Source: Cupriavidus respiraculi
GTDB lineage: Bacteria > Pseudomonadota > Gammaproteobacteria > Burkholderiales > Burkholderiaceae
Assembly: GCF_914271545.1 (NCBI RefSeq)
Contig: NZ_CAJZAH010000004.1
Location: forward strand, 354,179-418,178
Direction of reading: 5' to 3'
DNA length: 64,000 nucleotides
The notes under the pieces were generated by a model. The model did not search any database. It was not told where the DNA came from and was given only the letters and a program-made list of their open reading frames with translations. This document shows, one piece after another, positions 54,601 to 63,912 of this stretch. The translations under genes and the position numbers were made by a program. Positions within the stretch are counted from its first letter, which is position 1. Each line of letters begins with the position of its first letter.

Positions 54601-55452
54601 CTACTCCATCGGCGCGGCGCCCACGTCGACGCTACCGAACTGCGCCGAACGCGAGCCGGGCACCGGCTGATTGCTGCGGCCATGGTAGGCAAAGGCGACC
54701 GACAGCTTGACCGTGTCGGACAGGTTCTGGCCGGCGCTGTGGAACAGGCGGCTGTCGAAGAACAGCACGTCCCCGCGCCGCAACGGCACCGAGGTCGTGC
54801 CGGCCAGCAGCGCCGCGCTGGCCGGGTGCGACTCGATCAGGAATTCCGCGGCATCGAGCTGGCCCGGCTCCAGCGCCGCATGGTGCGAGCCCGGTATCAC
54901 GCGCAACGCACCGTTGCGCTCGTCCTCGTGGCCCAGCGCCAGCCAGACCGTAACCAGGCGCGGGCTGGTGAACGACCAATAGCGCGTGTCGCGATGCCAG
55001 CCGGTCTGGCTCCCATAGGCGGGGTGCTTCGTCATGACGCAGTTGTGGTGCGCCAGTGTGAGCCGCGCCGGCTCGCCGAGCAGCGCGGCAACCACGCCGG
55101 CCAGCGCCTCGCCGGTGGCCCATTGCCGCAGCGCCGGATCGCGGTCGTAGGCTTGGCGCAGGCGCCGCACGGTGCCGCCGCCGGCGGCATCGCGGCTCGC
55201 TGGCGCGCCTGGGTAGCCCAGCTCCGCCTCGTATTCGACCGGCGCGACGGCGTGCGCCAGCTGTTCGCGGGCGACGCGTTCCAGCACGTCGCAGGCCCGC
55301 TGCGAGGCGAATCCGCGCAACACGATGAAGCCTTCGGTGTCGAACCGGGCCGCCAGCGCCGCCATCTCGGCGGGCTCGGGCGGGGTGGCGAACGGCTGCG
55401 GCAAGGACTGCGTGGAAGGGGAATCCGGGCGGGTGGCAGGAGGCAACGTCAT
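54601..55452 (-). CDS. Phytanoyl-CoA dioxygenase (PhyH)-family protein
   Basis: 283 residues. The double-stranded beta-helix Fe(II)/2-oxoglutarate dioxygenase signature is visible: the first His-x-Asp in GWHRDTRYWS, the distal His in SRLFHSAGQN and the nearby 2-oxoglutarate-binding Lys region (TVKLSVAFAYHG). DTEGFIVLRGFAS opens the domain. PhyH relatives hydroxylate lipids, ectoine (EctD) or other small molecules; the substrate is unknown. It converges on the IclR gene and has about 230 bases of upstream DNA before the moxR operon. Confidence 0.85.
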   Translation of the reverse strand: MTLPPATRPDSPSTQSLPQPFATPPEPAEMAALAARFDTEGFIVLRGFASQRACDVLERVAREQLAHAVAPVEYEAELGYPGAPASRDAAGGGTVRRLRQAYDRDPALRQWATGEALAGVVAALLGEPARLTLAHHNCVMTKHPAYGSQTGWHRDTRYWSFTSPRLVTVWLALGHEDERNGALRVIPGSHHAALEPGQLDAAEFLIESHPASAALLAGTTSVPLRRGDVLFFDSRLFHSAGQNLSDTVKLSVAFAYHGRSNQPVPGSRSAQFGSVDVGAAPME

Positions 55453-55683
55453 CGCGGCTGATCGCGGCTAGGGGCAAGGGGAAGGTAAGGCCCGCGCTGC
55501 GGCGGGTCCGTCAATTACGATGATGCCAGAAGGCGACGCGGCGCGTCTTTGCGCCAGCGCAATCGGTGCGCCAGCAGACGGTCGGCGCGCGCACGCGTGC
55601 CGCTACAATGGCCGCACCCGGATGCCGCCAGCAGGGGGCAGATCCGCGCAACCGGACATCAGGCTACCGTGACCGCACGCCCC

Positions 55684-56601
55684 ATGATCGCCGCGCCGCT
55701 TACCCAGGCCCACGACCAGCTTGGCCGCATCCTGCTTGGCAAGTCCGGTCAGATCCGCCTGGCACTGGCCTGCCTGCTGGCGCGGGGTCACCTGCTGCTC
55801 GAAGACCTGCCGGGCGTGGGCAAGACCACGCTGGCCCATGCGCTGGCCCGCACGCTCGGCCTGCAGTATCAGCGCGTGCAGTTCACCAGCGACCTGCTGC
55901 CCGCCGACCTGATCGGCGTATCGGTGTTCTCGCAGGAAGCCGGCCAATTCCGCTTTCACCGTGGGCCGGTGTTCGCCCAGGTCGTGCTGGCCGACGAGAT
56001 CAACCGCGCCACCCCCAAGGCGCAGAGCGCGCTGCTGGAGGCCATGGCCGAGGGCCAGGTCACGCACGACGGCGTCACCCATGCGCTGCCCGTGCCGTTC
56101 TTCGTCATCGCCACGCAGAATCCCCTGGACCAGCTCGGCACCCACGCGCTGCCGGAATCGCAGCTCGACCGCTTCGCGATGCGCCTGTCGCTCGGCTACC
56201 CCGACCCGGCCTTCGAGCGGGCGCTCTACCTCGGCGGCGCCACCGCCCCCGATGTCGCGCCGCTGATGGGGCCGGAAGACGTGCTGGCCCTGCAGCAAGC
56301 CGCGGCGCGGGTCCATGCCAGCGCGGCGCTGGTGGACTATGTGCTGGCGCTGGTGCAAGCCACGCGCGGCCATCCGCGCTTTGCCGCCGGCCTGTCGCCG
56401 CGCGCCGGGCTGTGCCTGCTGGCATGTGCGCGCGCATGGGCCATGCTGGCCGCGCGCGAACACGTGGTGCCGGAGGACGTGCAGGCCGTGTTCGCCGCCG
56501 TCGCCGCGCATCGCCTGCAATCGGCAAGCGCGGGCAGCGCCGGTGCGGCCGACACCGCCGATGCGCTGGACCGGCTGCTGGCGGAAGTCGCCATCCCCTA
56601 G
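55684..56601 (+). CDS. MoxR-family AAA+ ATPase
   Basis: 305 residues from ATG 55684; GTG 55669 with AGG upstream is an alternative. Walker A in EDLPGVGKTTLAHAL, Walker B in VVLADEINRATPKAQ, sensor I in FFVIATQNPLDQ, and the Arg finger/sensor II region PESQLDRFAMRLSLGYPD. MoxR ATPases act as chaperones that insert cofactors or mature partner proteins, often with von Willebrand-type proteins. It is four bases before the DUF58 gene and starts a three-gene operon with a transglutaminase. Confidence 0.95.
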   Translation: MIAAPLTQAHDQLGRILLGKSGQIRLALACLLARGHLLLEDLPGVGKTTLAHALARTLGLQYQRVQFTSDLLPADLIGVSVFSQEAGQFRFHRGPVFAQVVLADEINRATPKAQSALLEAMAEGQVTHDGVTHALPVPFFVIATQNPLDQLGTHALPESQLDRFAMRLSLGYPDPAFERALYLGGATAPDVAPLMGPEDVLALQQAAARVHASAALVDYVLALVQATRGHPRFAAGLSPRAGLCLLACARAWAMLAAREHVVPEDVQAVFAAVAAHRLQSASAGSAGAADTADALDRLLAEVAIP

Positions 56602-56605
56602 CGCG

Positions 56606-57652
56606 ATGCCGCGCGGCCGCCCCGGGTTCGCCAGCGCCCCGCCGGCCGGGCGTTTTGTCCGGGCCTGGCGTTCGCGCCCCCGCGCGCCGGTGCAGGGCCG
56701 CGTGACACTGGACCGCCGTCATCTCTATATCCTTCCCACCCGCGGCGGCCTGGGCTTCGGCGTGCTGCTGCTGGCCATGCTGCTGACGGCGCTGAACTAC
56801 AACGTCAGCCTCGGCTTCGCGCTGACGTTCCTGCTCGCGGGCGTTGGCATGGCCTGCATGTGGCAGGCCTATCGCAACATGCTGGACGTGGCGGTGGCCG
56901 CCGGCGACGGGGCCCCGATCTTCGCCGGCGCCACCGCCGTCTTCCCGCTGCGGCTGTACAACGGCGATCCGCATGTCCGCATCGGCATCCAGTGCAGCCT
57001 TGAAGGAGAGGTTGACCTGCCGCCCGTCGACGCATCGGTCGATGGCAACGGCGAGGCCGCGCTGTCCCTTCGCCTGCCCGCGCCCGTGCGCGGCCGGCTC
57101 GCCTTGCCGCGCGTGACGCTGTCCAGCCGCTTTCCTCTTGGCCTCTTTCACGTCTGGAGCCACGCCGACTTCGCCGCCGGCGCACTGGTCTACCCCGCGC
57201 CGGAGCGCGCGGCGCCCCCGCTTCCCCTCGCGCTTCGCCATCACCAGCACGGACACGCCGCGGCGTCGGCGTCCGACGAGATGGACGACGCCCTGCGCCG
57301 CTATCGCGCGGGCGACCCGCTGCATCGGATCGCGTGGAAGCACAGCGCGCGCACCGGCCACCTGCTGTCGCGCACCGGCGAAGCCGGCAAGCCGCCGGCC
57401 CTGTGGCTGGACTGGGACGCCCTGCCGCAGCACATGGACGCGGAGCGGCGGCTGTCCCGCCTGTGCGCCTGGATGCTGGCCGCGGGCGACGAGATGGAGT
57501 TCGGCCTGCGCCTGCCGGGCGTTGCGCTGGCACCCGCGCGGGGCGCGCCGCACCGGCGGGCGTGTCTGGAGACGCTCGCGCTGTGGCGGGCCCCGGCCGC
57601 ACCCTCCGCCGCGCCACCGCCACCCTCCAGACCAGCGGGCGGCGCCACATGA
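56606..57652 (+). CDS. DUF58 domain protein (MoxR partner)
   Basis: 348 residues from ATG 56606, four bases after moxR. Two N-terminal membrane helices (GLGFGVLLLAMLLTALNYNVSLGFALTFLLAGVGMACMW). The DUF58 core is the soluble part ending in YRAGDPLHRIAWKHSARTGHLLSRT, where DPLHRIAWKHSA is the family signature. A degenerate von Willebrand-like fold is typical. The gene overlaps the transglutaminase start by ATGA, so translation is coupled. Confidence 0.9.
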   Translation: MPRGRPGFASAPPAGRFVRAWRSRPRAPVQGRVTLDRRHLYILPTRGGLGFGVLLLAMLLTALNYNVSLGFALTFLLAGVGMACMWQAYRNMLDVAVAAGDGAPIFAGATAVFPLRLYNGDPHVRIGIQCSLEGEVDLPPVDASVDGNGEAALSLRLPAPVRGRLALPRVTLSSRFPLGLFHVWSHADFAAGALVYPAPERAAPPLPLALRHHQHGHAAASASDEMDDALRRYRAGDPLHRIAWKHSARTGHLLSRTGEAGKPPALWLDWDALPQHMDAERRLSRLCAWMLAAGDEMEFGLRLPGVALAPARGAPHRRACLETLALWRAPAAPSAAPPPPSRPAGGAT

Positions 57653-59682
57653 ACGCCCAGGCGCGCGCGCTCGACCATGCCGAACACGGCATGCTGCTGG
57701 CGCAACTGGCGCTGGTGCTGGCCCCGCTGGCCCGCGCGCTGCCCTACACCTTCAGCCTGCTGCTGGCGATGCTGATGCTGTGGCGCTGGCTGCTATGGCG
57801 GCAGCACGCCGCGCTGCCATCGCGCGCCATGCTGGGCGTGGTCGCTACCATGGTGCTGGCGGTGGCCGGTCTGCTGGTGTGGCAGGCCGGCGGACAGATC
57901 GGGCGCGAGCTGTCGGTGGCGCTGCTGGGCGCCTTCGTCATTCTGAAGCTGCTGGAATGCCGCGCCCTGGCCGACGCGACGCTCGTCACGCAGCTGTGTT
58001 TCTATCTGCTGCTCGGCCTCTATCTGTTCGACCAGCCCTTCTGGCTGGCGATCCATACGGTCGCGGCCGCAGCCTGGATACTGCGCAACTGGCTGTTCCT
58101 GCAGCATCCGCAGGCGCGCGGCCGCATCGCGCCATGGCCGCTGCTGGGCCGCATGGTAGCGGGCGCGCTGCCTTGGGCGCTGGTGCTGTTCCTGCTGTTT
58201 CCCCGGCTGGAGCGCCCGCTGTGGCGCTTGCCGCAAAGCGCACCGAGCGCCAGTACCGGCATCGGCGACACCATGAGCCCCGGCAGCGTGGGCCGGCTTA
58301 CGCCCTCCACGCAGATCGCGCTGCGCGCCGACACCGGCGGCCGCGCGCTCCCTCGCGGCGAACTCTATTGGCGCGCACTCGTGCTGTGGCAGTTCGATGG
58401 CGGCACCTGGCGCACCGTGCCTGCCCGGCAAGCCCGCATGCGACCCGCTCCGGCAGTCCCGGACGAGACGGCAGGCGGCGCAGCGGCAGGCATCGACTAC
58501 ACCATCACGCTGGAACCGACCCAACGCCAGTGGTTGTTTCTGCTCGACCGCGGCCAGGCCATCGGGCAACAGGCCGATGCCATGGTCTCGCCCGATGGAG
58601 AATTTCTCGCCCGCACTCCCGTCGGTCAACGGCTGTTGTACCGGGCCCGCTCCGCGCCCGCGGCGGCCGAGGCGGTGGAGCCGTTGGACCCGCAGACCCG
58701 CCAGCTCGCCTTGCGCCTGCCCGCCGGCAACCCCCGGGCCCGCGCCCTGGCCGCGCAATGGGCCGAACGCCATCCCGAGCCCGCCGACCGGGCGCGGGCC
58801 GCGCTGGCCCTGTTCGCCGCGGCACCCTTCGCCTACACGCTGTCGCCACCGCCGCTGGGCAGCGAGCAGATCGACGGGTTCCTGTTCGGCACGCGCCGCG
58901 GCTTCTGCGAGCACTACGCGGGCAGCTTCGTTTTCCTGATGCGGGCCGCCGGCGTGCCCGCGCGCGCGGTCATCGGCTACCAGGGCGGCGAATTCAATCC
59001 GGTCGGCGGCCACTACATCGTGCGGCAGGCCGACGCGCATGCATGGGCCGAGATCTGGCTGGAGAACAGGGGATGGGTGCGCGTCGATCCGACGCATGCC
59101 GTGGCGCCCGGCCGGATCGAGCGCGGCATCGATGCGCTGCACGACGGCGAGATCGCGGCGCTGCGCGAAGCGCGGCGACCGGGCTGGCTGCGCGACGTGC
59201 GCTGGGGCATGGACGGCATGGTGCATCACTGGCACCGCTGGGTATTGCAGTACGACCACCGCATGCAGCTTCAATTGCTGCGGCAAGCCGGTCTGGGCGG
59301 CAATCTGCTGCCGGTCATGCTGGCCAGCATGGCCCTGCTGGCGGCACTGGCGATGCTGCCGCTGCTGCTGCGGCGGCGCGCGCGCGGCGGCGACCCGGTA
59401 CGAGCGGTTTACGCAAGCTTCGCGCAAATGCTGGCGCGGCACGGCTGCGTGCGGGCGCCCGGCGAGGGACCGTGCGACTTCGCCAGACGCGCGGCAGCGA
59501 TGTACCCGGCCGCCGCGGACGCCGTGCAGGCCTTCACGGAACAGTACATCGCGCTGCGCTATGGCAACCGTTCGGCGCACGCCGACAAGGCCGGCGCGTC
59601 GGGGCTGCGCCGGTCTCTCGCGCGCGTGCGCGGCGCGCTGCGCCGCGGCGCGCCACGCGCGGACGGGAACGAGTCCCGATAG
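57649..59682 (+). CDS. Membrane-anchored transglutaminase-like protein (DUF3488/TgpA type)
   Basis: 677 residues from ATG 57649. The N-terminal third has six to seven membrane helices (DUF3488). The periplasmic transglutaminase domain carries the triad Cys 420 in RRGFCEHYAGSF, His 464 in ADAHAWAEIWL and Asp 480 in WVRVDPTHA. A last membrane helix (MLASMALLAALAMLPLLL) and a DUF4129-like cytoplasmic tail follow. TgpA of Pseudomonas aeruginosa, the best-known relative, is essential and acts at the envelope. Here it ends a moxR-DUF58-tgpA operon. Confidence 0.92.
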   Translation: MNAQARALDHAEHGMLLAQLALVLAPLARALPYTFSLLLAMLMLWRWLLWRQHAALPSRAMLGVVATMVLAVAGLLVWQAGGQIGRELSVALLGAFVILKLLECRALADATLVTQLCFYLLLGLYLFDQPFWLAIHTVAAAAWILRNWLFLQHPQARGRIAPWPLLGRMVAGALPWALVLFLLFPRLERPLWRLPQSAPSASTGIGDTMSPGSVGRLTPSTQIALRADTGGRALPRGELYWRALVLWQFDGGTWRTVPARQARMRPAPAVPDETAGGAAAGIDYTITLEPTQRQWLFLLDRGQAIGQQADAMVSPDGEFLARTPVGQRLLYRARSAPAAAEAVEPLDPQTRQLALRLPAGNPRARALAAQWAERHPEPADRARAALALFAAAPFAYTLSPPPLGSEQIDGFLFGTRRGFCEHYAGSFVFLMRAAGVPARAVIGYQGGEFNPVGGHYIVRQADAHAWAEIWLENRGWVRVDPTHAVAPGRIERGIDALHDGEIAALREARRPGWLRDVRWGMDGMVHHWHRWVLQYDHRMQLQLLRQAGLGGNLLPVMLASMALLAALAMLPLLLRRRARGGDPVRAVYASFAQMLARHGCVRAPGEGPCDFARRAAAMYPAAADAVQAFTEQYIALRYGNRSAHADKAGASGLRRSLARVRGALRRGAPRADGNESR

Positions 59683-59828
59683 GGCGCAGGCATTTTCACA
59701 AAGGCCGTCCGGACCCCGCACCTACATTGGCGGCTCGGCGTGCACGGCCAGCCGGGTCCTTCATGCGGCGCGGCCTACGGCGGCAATCGGGCACGCCATC
59801 TCAACCCAGAAACTTCATGGAGATGCCT

Positions 59829-61181
59829 ATGCTGTCGTTGATCGTCAACCGCTTCAGCGCGCGCGCGGAACATCTGGACACCAGCGTGGCTCGACTGGCG
59901 GCCCAGCGCGATACGGAGATCGGCCCGTTCGAGGAAGAGGAGCAATGGTTGCGGCGGCGCCTGCGCGTACTGGACGCGCAGATCGCCCTGCTGCGCGAGC
60001 ACCCGCGCCCAGGACCGGAGACCTGCCAGGACCGCTACCAGGCGACCCTGAACACGCTGGCTCATGAGTTCGTCAGCGGACATCGTCAGCGGCTGGACAG
60101 CCGGCTGTCGGACATCGTTTCGAGGACGCCGGCGCGAGGTCCTGGCGGCGAATTGGCAAGGCACCAGCGCAGCCTCCAGCAGTTCGAAGAGCGTGTGGCC
60201 GCGGAAATGGCATGCCACCGCCAGTTCTGCATCGAGCGCCCGGAGCCGCGGCCGCAGTCCCTGGTGAGTGACCTGGAGCACGAGAAGGAATCGATCGAAA
60301 CGATCCTGCATGCGCTGCGGGACAACATCGCGACGATGAGCGCCGCCGTCGAACGCACCGCGTGCGACCTGAGTGGAAGGCTTACCGACCTGCGGCGCGA
60401 GCGCGAGTCCGCGCTTGCCGATGCGCAGCGCCACGAGCAGTGGCTGAGCGCCTGCGCGAAGGCCGATCTGGTCAATGTCATCGCAGGAATGCGCAGGGTT
60501 GCTTTGGAGGAGCGAGCGGCGTTCATCAATCGGCTCGGCGATGGCGGCCGCAACGCATTGCATCTGGCCTGCGAGACCACGGATGTGGTCATTGCGAACC
60601 TGCTGCTGTCCGGCGGCGGCTCGCTCGAGGTTCCGACGGACCGGGGACGCCTGCCGATCCATATGGCCTGTCGCAGGGACTGTGGCGCCCAGACCGGAAC
60701 GTTTCTGTCCTGGCTCAAGGGGAGCGGGGCAGACGTCAATGCGTGCGATGGCGATGGGCGCGGCCCGCTGAACGAGGCGGCTTATTACGGCAACGTATCC
60801 GCTGTGCGCTGGCTGGTCCAGAACGGCTGCCAGCTAACGGCATGCGACCGCCAGGGGCGCACCGCGCTGCATGTCGCCGCGGCGGCGGGCCAGGCCGCCA
60901 TGGTGGAAGAACTGCTGGCCCTCGGCGTGGATCCGACGAGCGCCAATCGTGCTGGCGAGCGGCCGCTGGTGGAAGCCTTGCGCAACGGCCATGCAACCGT
61001 CGCAATCGCGTTCTTCGATCGGGGGCTATGGCTGCCCGCCTCGGAAATCGCTGCCTTGCAAGGCAGCGCGGCGTGGCAAGTCGCGGCGGTCAGGCACGCC
61101 TTCTGGGCGCCGGTGGAGCAGCAGCTCGCGAAGCGTCGCGATGAGGCGCTGCGGGCCGGAATCAGCGGCACGAGCGCATAG
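59829..61181 (+). CDS. Coiled-coil protein with C-terminal ankyrin repeats
   Basis: 450 residues from ATG 59829, chosen for GGAG six bases upstream; ATGs at 59817 and 59823 are in frame. The first 230 residues are charged and helical with heptad-like stretches (RRLRVLDAQIALLREH, LVSDLEHEKESIETILHALRDNI), likely coiled coil. About four ankyrin repeats follow, roughly residues 235-400: GRNALHLACETTDVVIANLLL, GRLPIHMACRRD, GRGPLNEAAYYGNVSAVRWLV, GRTALHVAAAAGQAAMVEELL. No signal peptide. Ankyrin repeats bind proteins; the partner is unknown. It stands alone after the tgpA operon. Confidence 0.85.
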   Translation: MLSLIVNRFSARAEHLDTSVARLAAQRDTEIGPFEEEEQWLRRRLRVLDAQIALLREHPRPGPETCQDRYQATLNTLAHEFVSGHRQRLDSRLSDIVSRTPARGPGGELARHQRSLQQFEERVAAEMACHRQFCIERPEPRPQSLVSDLEHEKESIETILHALRDNIATMSAAVERTACDLSGRLTDLRRERESALADAQRHEQWLSACAKADLVNVIAGMRRVALEERAAFINRLGDGGRNALHLACETTDVVIANLLLSGGGSLEVPTDRGRLPIHMACRRDCGAQTGTFLSWLKGSGADVNACDGDGRGPLNEAAYYGNVSAVRWLVQNGCQLTACDRQGRTALHVAAAAGQAAMVEELLALGVDPTSANRAGERPLVEALRNGHATVAIAFFDRGLWLPASEIAALQGSAAWQVAAVRHAFWAPVEQQLAKRRDEALRAGISGTSA

Positions 61182-61338
61182 CGCGCGGGTGATGTCGTGG
61201 GGTACTGACTAGCGGGGAGCCGGCGTTCGTGCCGGCCGGGTGCAGCGGTCGTGCGCTGGAGACGGGTCATCATCGGCGGCGCTGCCGATGTGGGTCAGGC
61301 GGATATCGGGAGAAACAGGAGCGTCGTAGGCTGCGGGC

Positions 61339-61656
61339 TTAGAACAAGGCAAGCTGGCGCATGCCGAACCCCACCGTCTCTTCGACGCGCATGCGGGCAT
61401 GCATCAACGAACCCTCTGCGCCGGAGTAGTTGCCGGCGGCCCAGCGATACACGACCGGAATCTCGCCGCGGTCCGACAGTCGCACTTCGCCCAGCTTGTC
61501 GCCGCGCTCGTTGCGATAGAAGTGCGAACGATAGCCGCGCTCCCAGTGGGGAGGTTCGGCCTTCTTGCGTCGGCGGGGTGCCGGCGCAGTGCGCGGCAGG
61601 CGCCGCACTCGTTCGGTACCCGCCGTCGATGTTGCGCGGGTCAAATCCAACTGCAT
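61339..61656 (-). CDS. Small basic hypothetical protein
   Basis: 105 residues from ATG 61656; GAGG lies upstream at a workable distance. A very basic N-terminus (RRLPRTAPAPRRRKKAEP) leads to WERGYRSHFYRNERGDKLGEVRLSDRGEIPVVYRWAAGNY, a compact beta-type segment. No family is known to me, but the composition and ribosome-binding site support a real gene. It lies between the ankyrin gene and HtrA. Confidence 0.6.
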   Translation of the reverse strand: MQLDLTRATSTAGTERVRRLPRTAPAPRRRKKAEPPHWERGYRSHFYRNERGDKLGEVRLSDRGEIPVVYRWAAGNYSGAEGSLMHARMRVEETVGFGMRQLALF

Positions 61657-61792
61657 AGACGTCCTCGTTCGTCGAGTCCGCAAGACGATCCCTGTCTTGC
61701 ATCGCAGTCGTGATGATACCCCTTACCGACACTTCTGTGAGCGTCTTGGTGACAATTGACTACCTTGAAAGCCGCGCCGGCCAAGGCTTGCA

Positions 61793-61826
61793 GGGTCGGC
61801 GACGCCGTGTCGGACGGCGCCGACCC
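61793..61826. terminator. Long hairpin after htrA
   Basis: GGGTCGGCG (61793-61801) and CGCCGACCC (61818-61826), with inner complementary bases extending the stem. It lies 14 bases beyond the htrA stop; no T-run. Confidence 0.5.
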
Positions 61827-61840
61827 GCTTGCCATCCCGA

Positions 61841-63307
61841 TCAGCCCAGTTCGAGCGGCACGAACAGACGGGTGTCTTCACGCTGGACGAGCAGCGCTAC
61901 CTCCTTGCCCGACTTGCCCACCAGCGAGCGCAACTGCTCGACCGAAGTAATCGGCGTGCCGTTGAACGCGAGAATCACGTCCCCCGGCTGGATGCCGACG
62001 CGCGCGGCCGGTCCGCCGACATCCTCCACCACCAGTCCGCCCTCGATACCGCTTTGGCGTTGCTCGGCCGGGCTCAACGGCCGCACCGCCAGTCCGAGCT
62101 TGCCACCGGCCTGCGCCTCGCCCGCCTTCTGCGCAACGTTGTCTTCGCCGGCGGTGCCCACCCGCGCGGTCAACGTCAGCGTCTCGCCCTTGCGGATGAC
62201 CTTCAGCGGAGTGTCCGTGCCGGGTTTGATATCGGCCACGCGCTCGGGCAGTTCGCCGGAATGATCCACCACGTTGTTGCCGATCTGCACGATCACGTCG
62301 CCCGGCTTCAGGCCCGCCTTCGCGGCGGGACTGTCGGGCTCCACCGTGTTCACCAGCGCGCCCGTCGGCTTAGGCAATCCGAACGACTGCGCCAGCGCCT
62401 GGTTGACTTCCTGTACCCCGATGCCCAGACGCCCACGCGTGACCTTGCCGTGCGCCACCAGCTGCTGCTGGACCTTGGTAGCCACGTCGATCGGAATCGC
62501 GAACGACAGGCCCTGGTAACCCCCGGTGCGGCTGTAGATCTGCGAATTGATGCCGATCACTTCGCCATTGCGGTTGAACAGCGGGCCGCCCGAATTGCCC
62601 GGGTTCACCGCGACGTCGGTCTGCAGGAACGGCACATAGGTGTCGTCGGGCAGCGACCGCGACTTGGCGCTGACGATACCGGCGGTCACGGTGTTCTCGA
62701 AACCGTACGGCGATCCAATCGCCAGCACCGGCTCGCCGACCTGCACGTTCGACGGATCGCCCAGGCGCACCGTGGGCAGGTCCTTGGCGTCGATCTTGAG
62801 CACGGCGATATCGGTCTGCTTGTCCGCGCCGAGGACCTTCGCCTTGAATTCACGGCGGTCGGTCAGCTTGACCGTGACCTCCTGCGCGCCCGCCACCACG
62901 TGGGCGTTGGTCAGAATCACCCCGTCGGCGCTGACGATAAAGCCGGACCCGAGTCCGCGCGCGAGCTGCGGTCGCTCGTCCTGCTGCGGCCCCTGGAACT
63001 GCGGGCCAAAGCGCTTGAAGAACTGGAACAACGGATCGTCCGGGTCCATGCCCGGCGGCATCTCGGCCGAAGTACGCTGGGTGCGTGCGGTAACGCTGAT
63101 GTTGACCACGGCCGGGCCGTACTTTGCGACGACACCGGAGAAGTCGGCAGGCGCGGCAACTGCCGTGCCCTGTACGGGCGCCGCGACCGGCGTGGGCGCC
63201 GCGTAGCTAGGCGCGATCGCGTTGTTCTGAAGGAGTGCATAGCCGCCGACCAACGCCGCAACGGCTGCAGCGCCAATGGCCGATCGAGCAAGGGTCTTGC
63301 GAATCAT
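61841..63307 (-). CDS. HtrA/DegP/MucD-type periplasmic serine protease
   Basis: 488 residues from ATG 63307. An N-terminal signal/anchor (IGAAAVAALVGGYALL) and Ala/Pro-rich linker precede the trypsin-like domain: His 136 in LTNAHVV, Asp 166 in TDIAVLKI, Ser 239 in GNSGGPLF. Two PDZ domains follow (RGRLGIGVQEVNQALAQSFG, and the second with RVGIQPGDVILAFNG). It degrades or refolds damaged envelope proteins. Immediately upstream is a perfect PmrA/QseB-type box with a -10 element, so an OmpR-family regulator probably drives it. Gene name (degP, mucD, htrA) cannot be fixed from sequence. Confidence 0.94.
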   Translation of the reverse strand: MIRKTLARSAIGAAAVAALVGGYALLQNNAIAPSYAAPTPVAAPVQGTAVAAPADFSGVVAKYGPAVVNISVTARTQRTSAEMPPGMDPDDPLFQFFKRFGPQFQGPQQDERPQLARGLGSGFIVSADGVILTNAHVVAGAQEVTVKLTDRREFKAKVLGADKQTDIAVLKIDAKDLPTVRLGDPSNVQVGEPVLAIGSPYGFENTVTAGIVSAKSRSLPDDTYVPFLQTDVAVNPGNSGGPLFNRNGEVIGINSQIYSRTGGYQGLSFAIPIDVATKVQQQLVAHGKVTRGRLGIGVQEVNQALAQSFGLPKPTGALVNTVEPDSPAAKAGLKPGDVIVQIGNNVVDHSGELPERVADIKPGTDTPLKVIRKGETLTLTARVGTAGEDNVAQKAGEAQAGGKLGLAVRPLSPAEQRQSGIEGGLVVEDVGGPAARVGIQPGDVILAFNGTPITSVEQLRSLVGKSGKEVALLVQREDTRLFVPLELG

Positions 63308-63360
63308 GATGTGTCCTCTCGGTGTGATTCCCTGCGCCGACTTTCCGGCGCGACAGGGGA

Positions 63361-63393
63361 ATGCTAGCCATGAAGACTTAAGCCAGCCTTAAG
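63361..63393 (-). promoter_or_regulatory. PmrA/QseB-type box and -10 of htrA
   Basis: CTTAAG (63377-63382) and CTTAAG (63388-63393) are separated by exactly five bases, the known half-site-N5-half-site form of PmrA and QseB boxes (YTTAAK-N5-YTTAAK). Ten bases further on the minus strand is TAGCAT (63361-63366), a fair -10; no -35 box is visible, as expected for an activated promoter. Confidence 0.7.
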
Positions 63394-63441
63394 AGAGGAA
63401 ATCCGAATGCAAAATCGCGTTGCTGGGAGTCTGAAGCGCGC

Positions 63442-63762
63442 TCAAGCCATTGGCTTTGCGGCCCGCTGCGGCACCAGGTCGGCCACTCCCAGCACGGCGC
63501 CCTGCGTGAGCCGCAGGCAAATGGCGCGCTTGTCGGTAGCGCTCAGCCGCTTCATGGCCGCCTCGGCTCGCGATGCCTCCGAGCGGCCTTCGAACGACAT
63601 TGTCCCGAGAATAAGCAGTGGCCTGCGCGAGCGCGTGTATTTGGCCCCGCTGCCGGCCTGATGCTCGGCAAAGCGGCGCTGCACGTCCGTAGTGATGCCC
63701 GTATAGATGCTTCCCCCCTCGCATTCGAGCAAGTACAGAAACCACGGGACAGCTTGCGACAT
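63442..63762 (-). CDS. GIY-YIG domain protein (UPF0213 type)
   Basis: 106 residues from ATG 63762. The domain signature reads FLYLLECEGGSIYTGITTDVQRRFAEH, with the GIY equivalent as LYLLEC and YIG as YTGIT, then the conserved Arg and the Glu in the GTMSFEGRSEASRAEAAMKRLS helix. Stand-alone small GIY-YIG proteins are widespread nuclease-like proteins, with possible roles in DNA repair. It lies between htrA and the 5S rRNA gene, on the same strand. Confidence 0.9.
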   Translation of the reverse strand: MSQAVPWFLYLLECEGGSIYTGITTDVQRRFAEHQAGSGAKYTRSRRPLLILGTMSFEGRSEASRAEAAMKRLSATDKRAICLRLTQGAVLGVADLVPQRAAKPMA

Positions 63763-63863
63763 GGCAATCGACGACGAGTCTTGAACAGACGGCAGCGTAA
63801 CAAAAAGGGCGCCGGGTGTAGCGCCCGGCGCGTCGAAATCGGCGGCGTATTAACACGCGCGCC

Positions 63864-63900
63864 CAAAGCAAAACACCCCAGCTTTGAGGGCTGGGGTGTT
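63864..63900 (-). terminator. Terminator of the rRNA operon
   Basis: AACACCCCAGC (63872-63882) and GCTGGGGTGTT (63890-63900) form a perfect stem. The minus-strand RNA ends in a U-rich but broken tract (TTTTGCTTT). It sits 12 bases after the 5S 3' end. Confidence 0.85.
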
Positions 63901-63912
63901 CTGGGAATAAGA

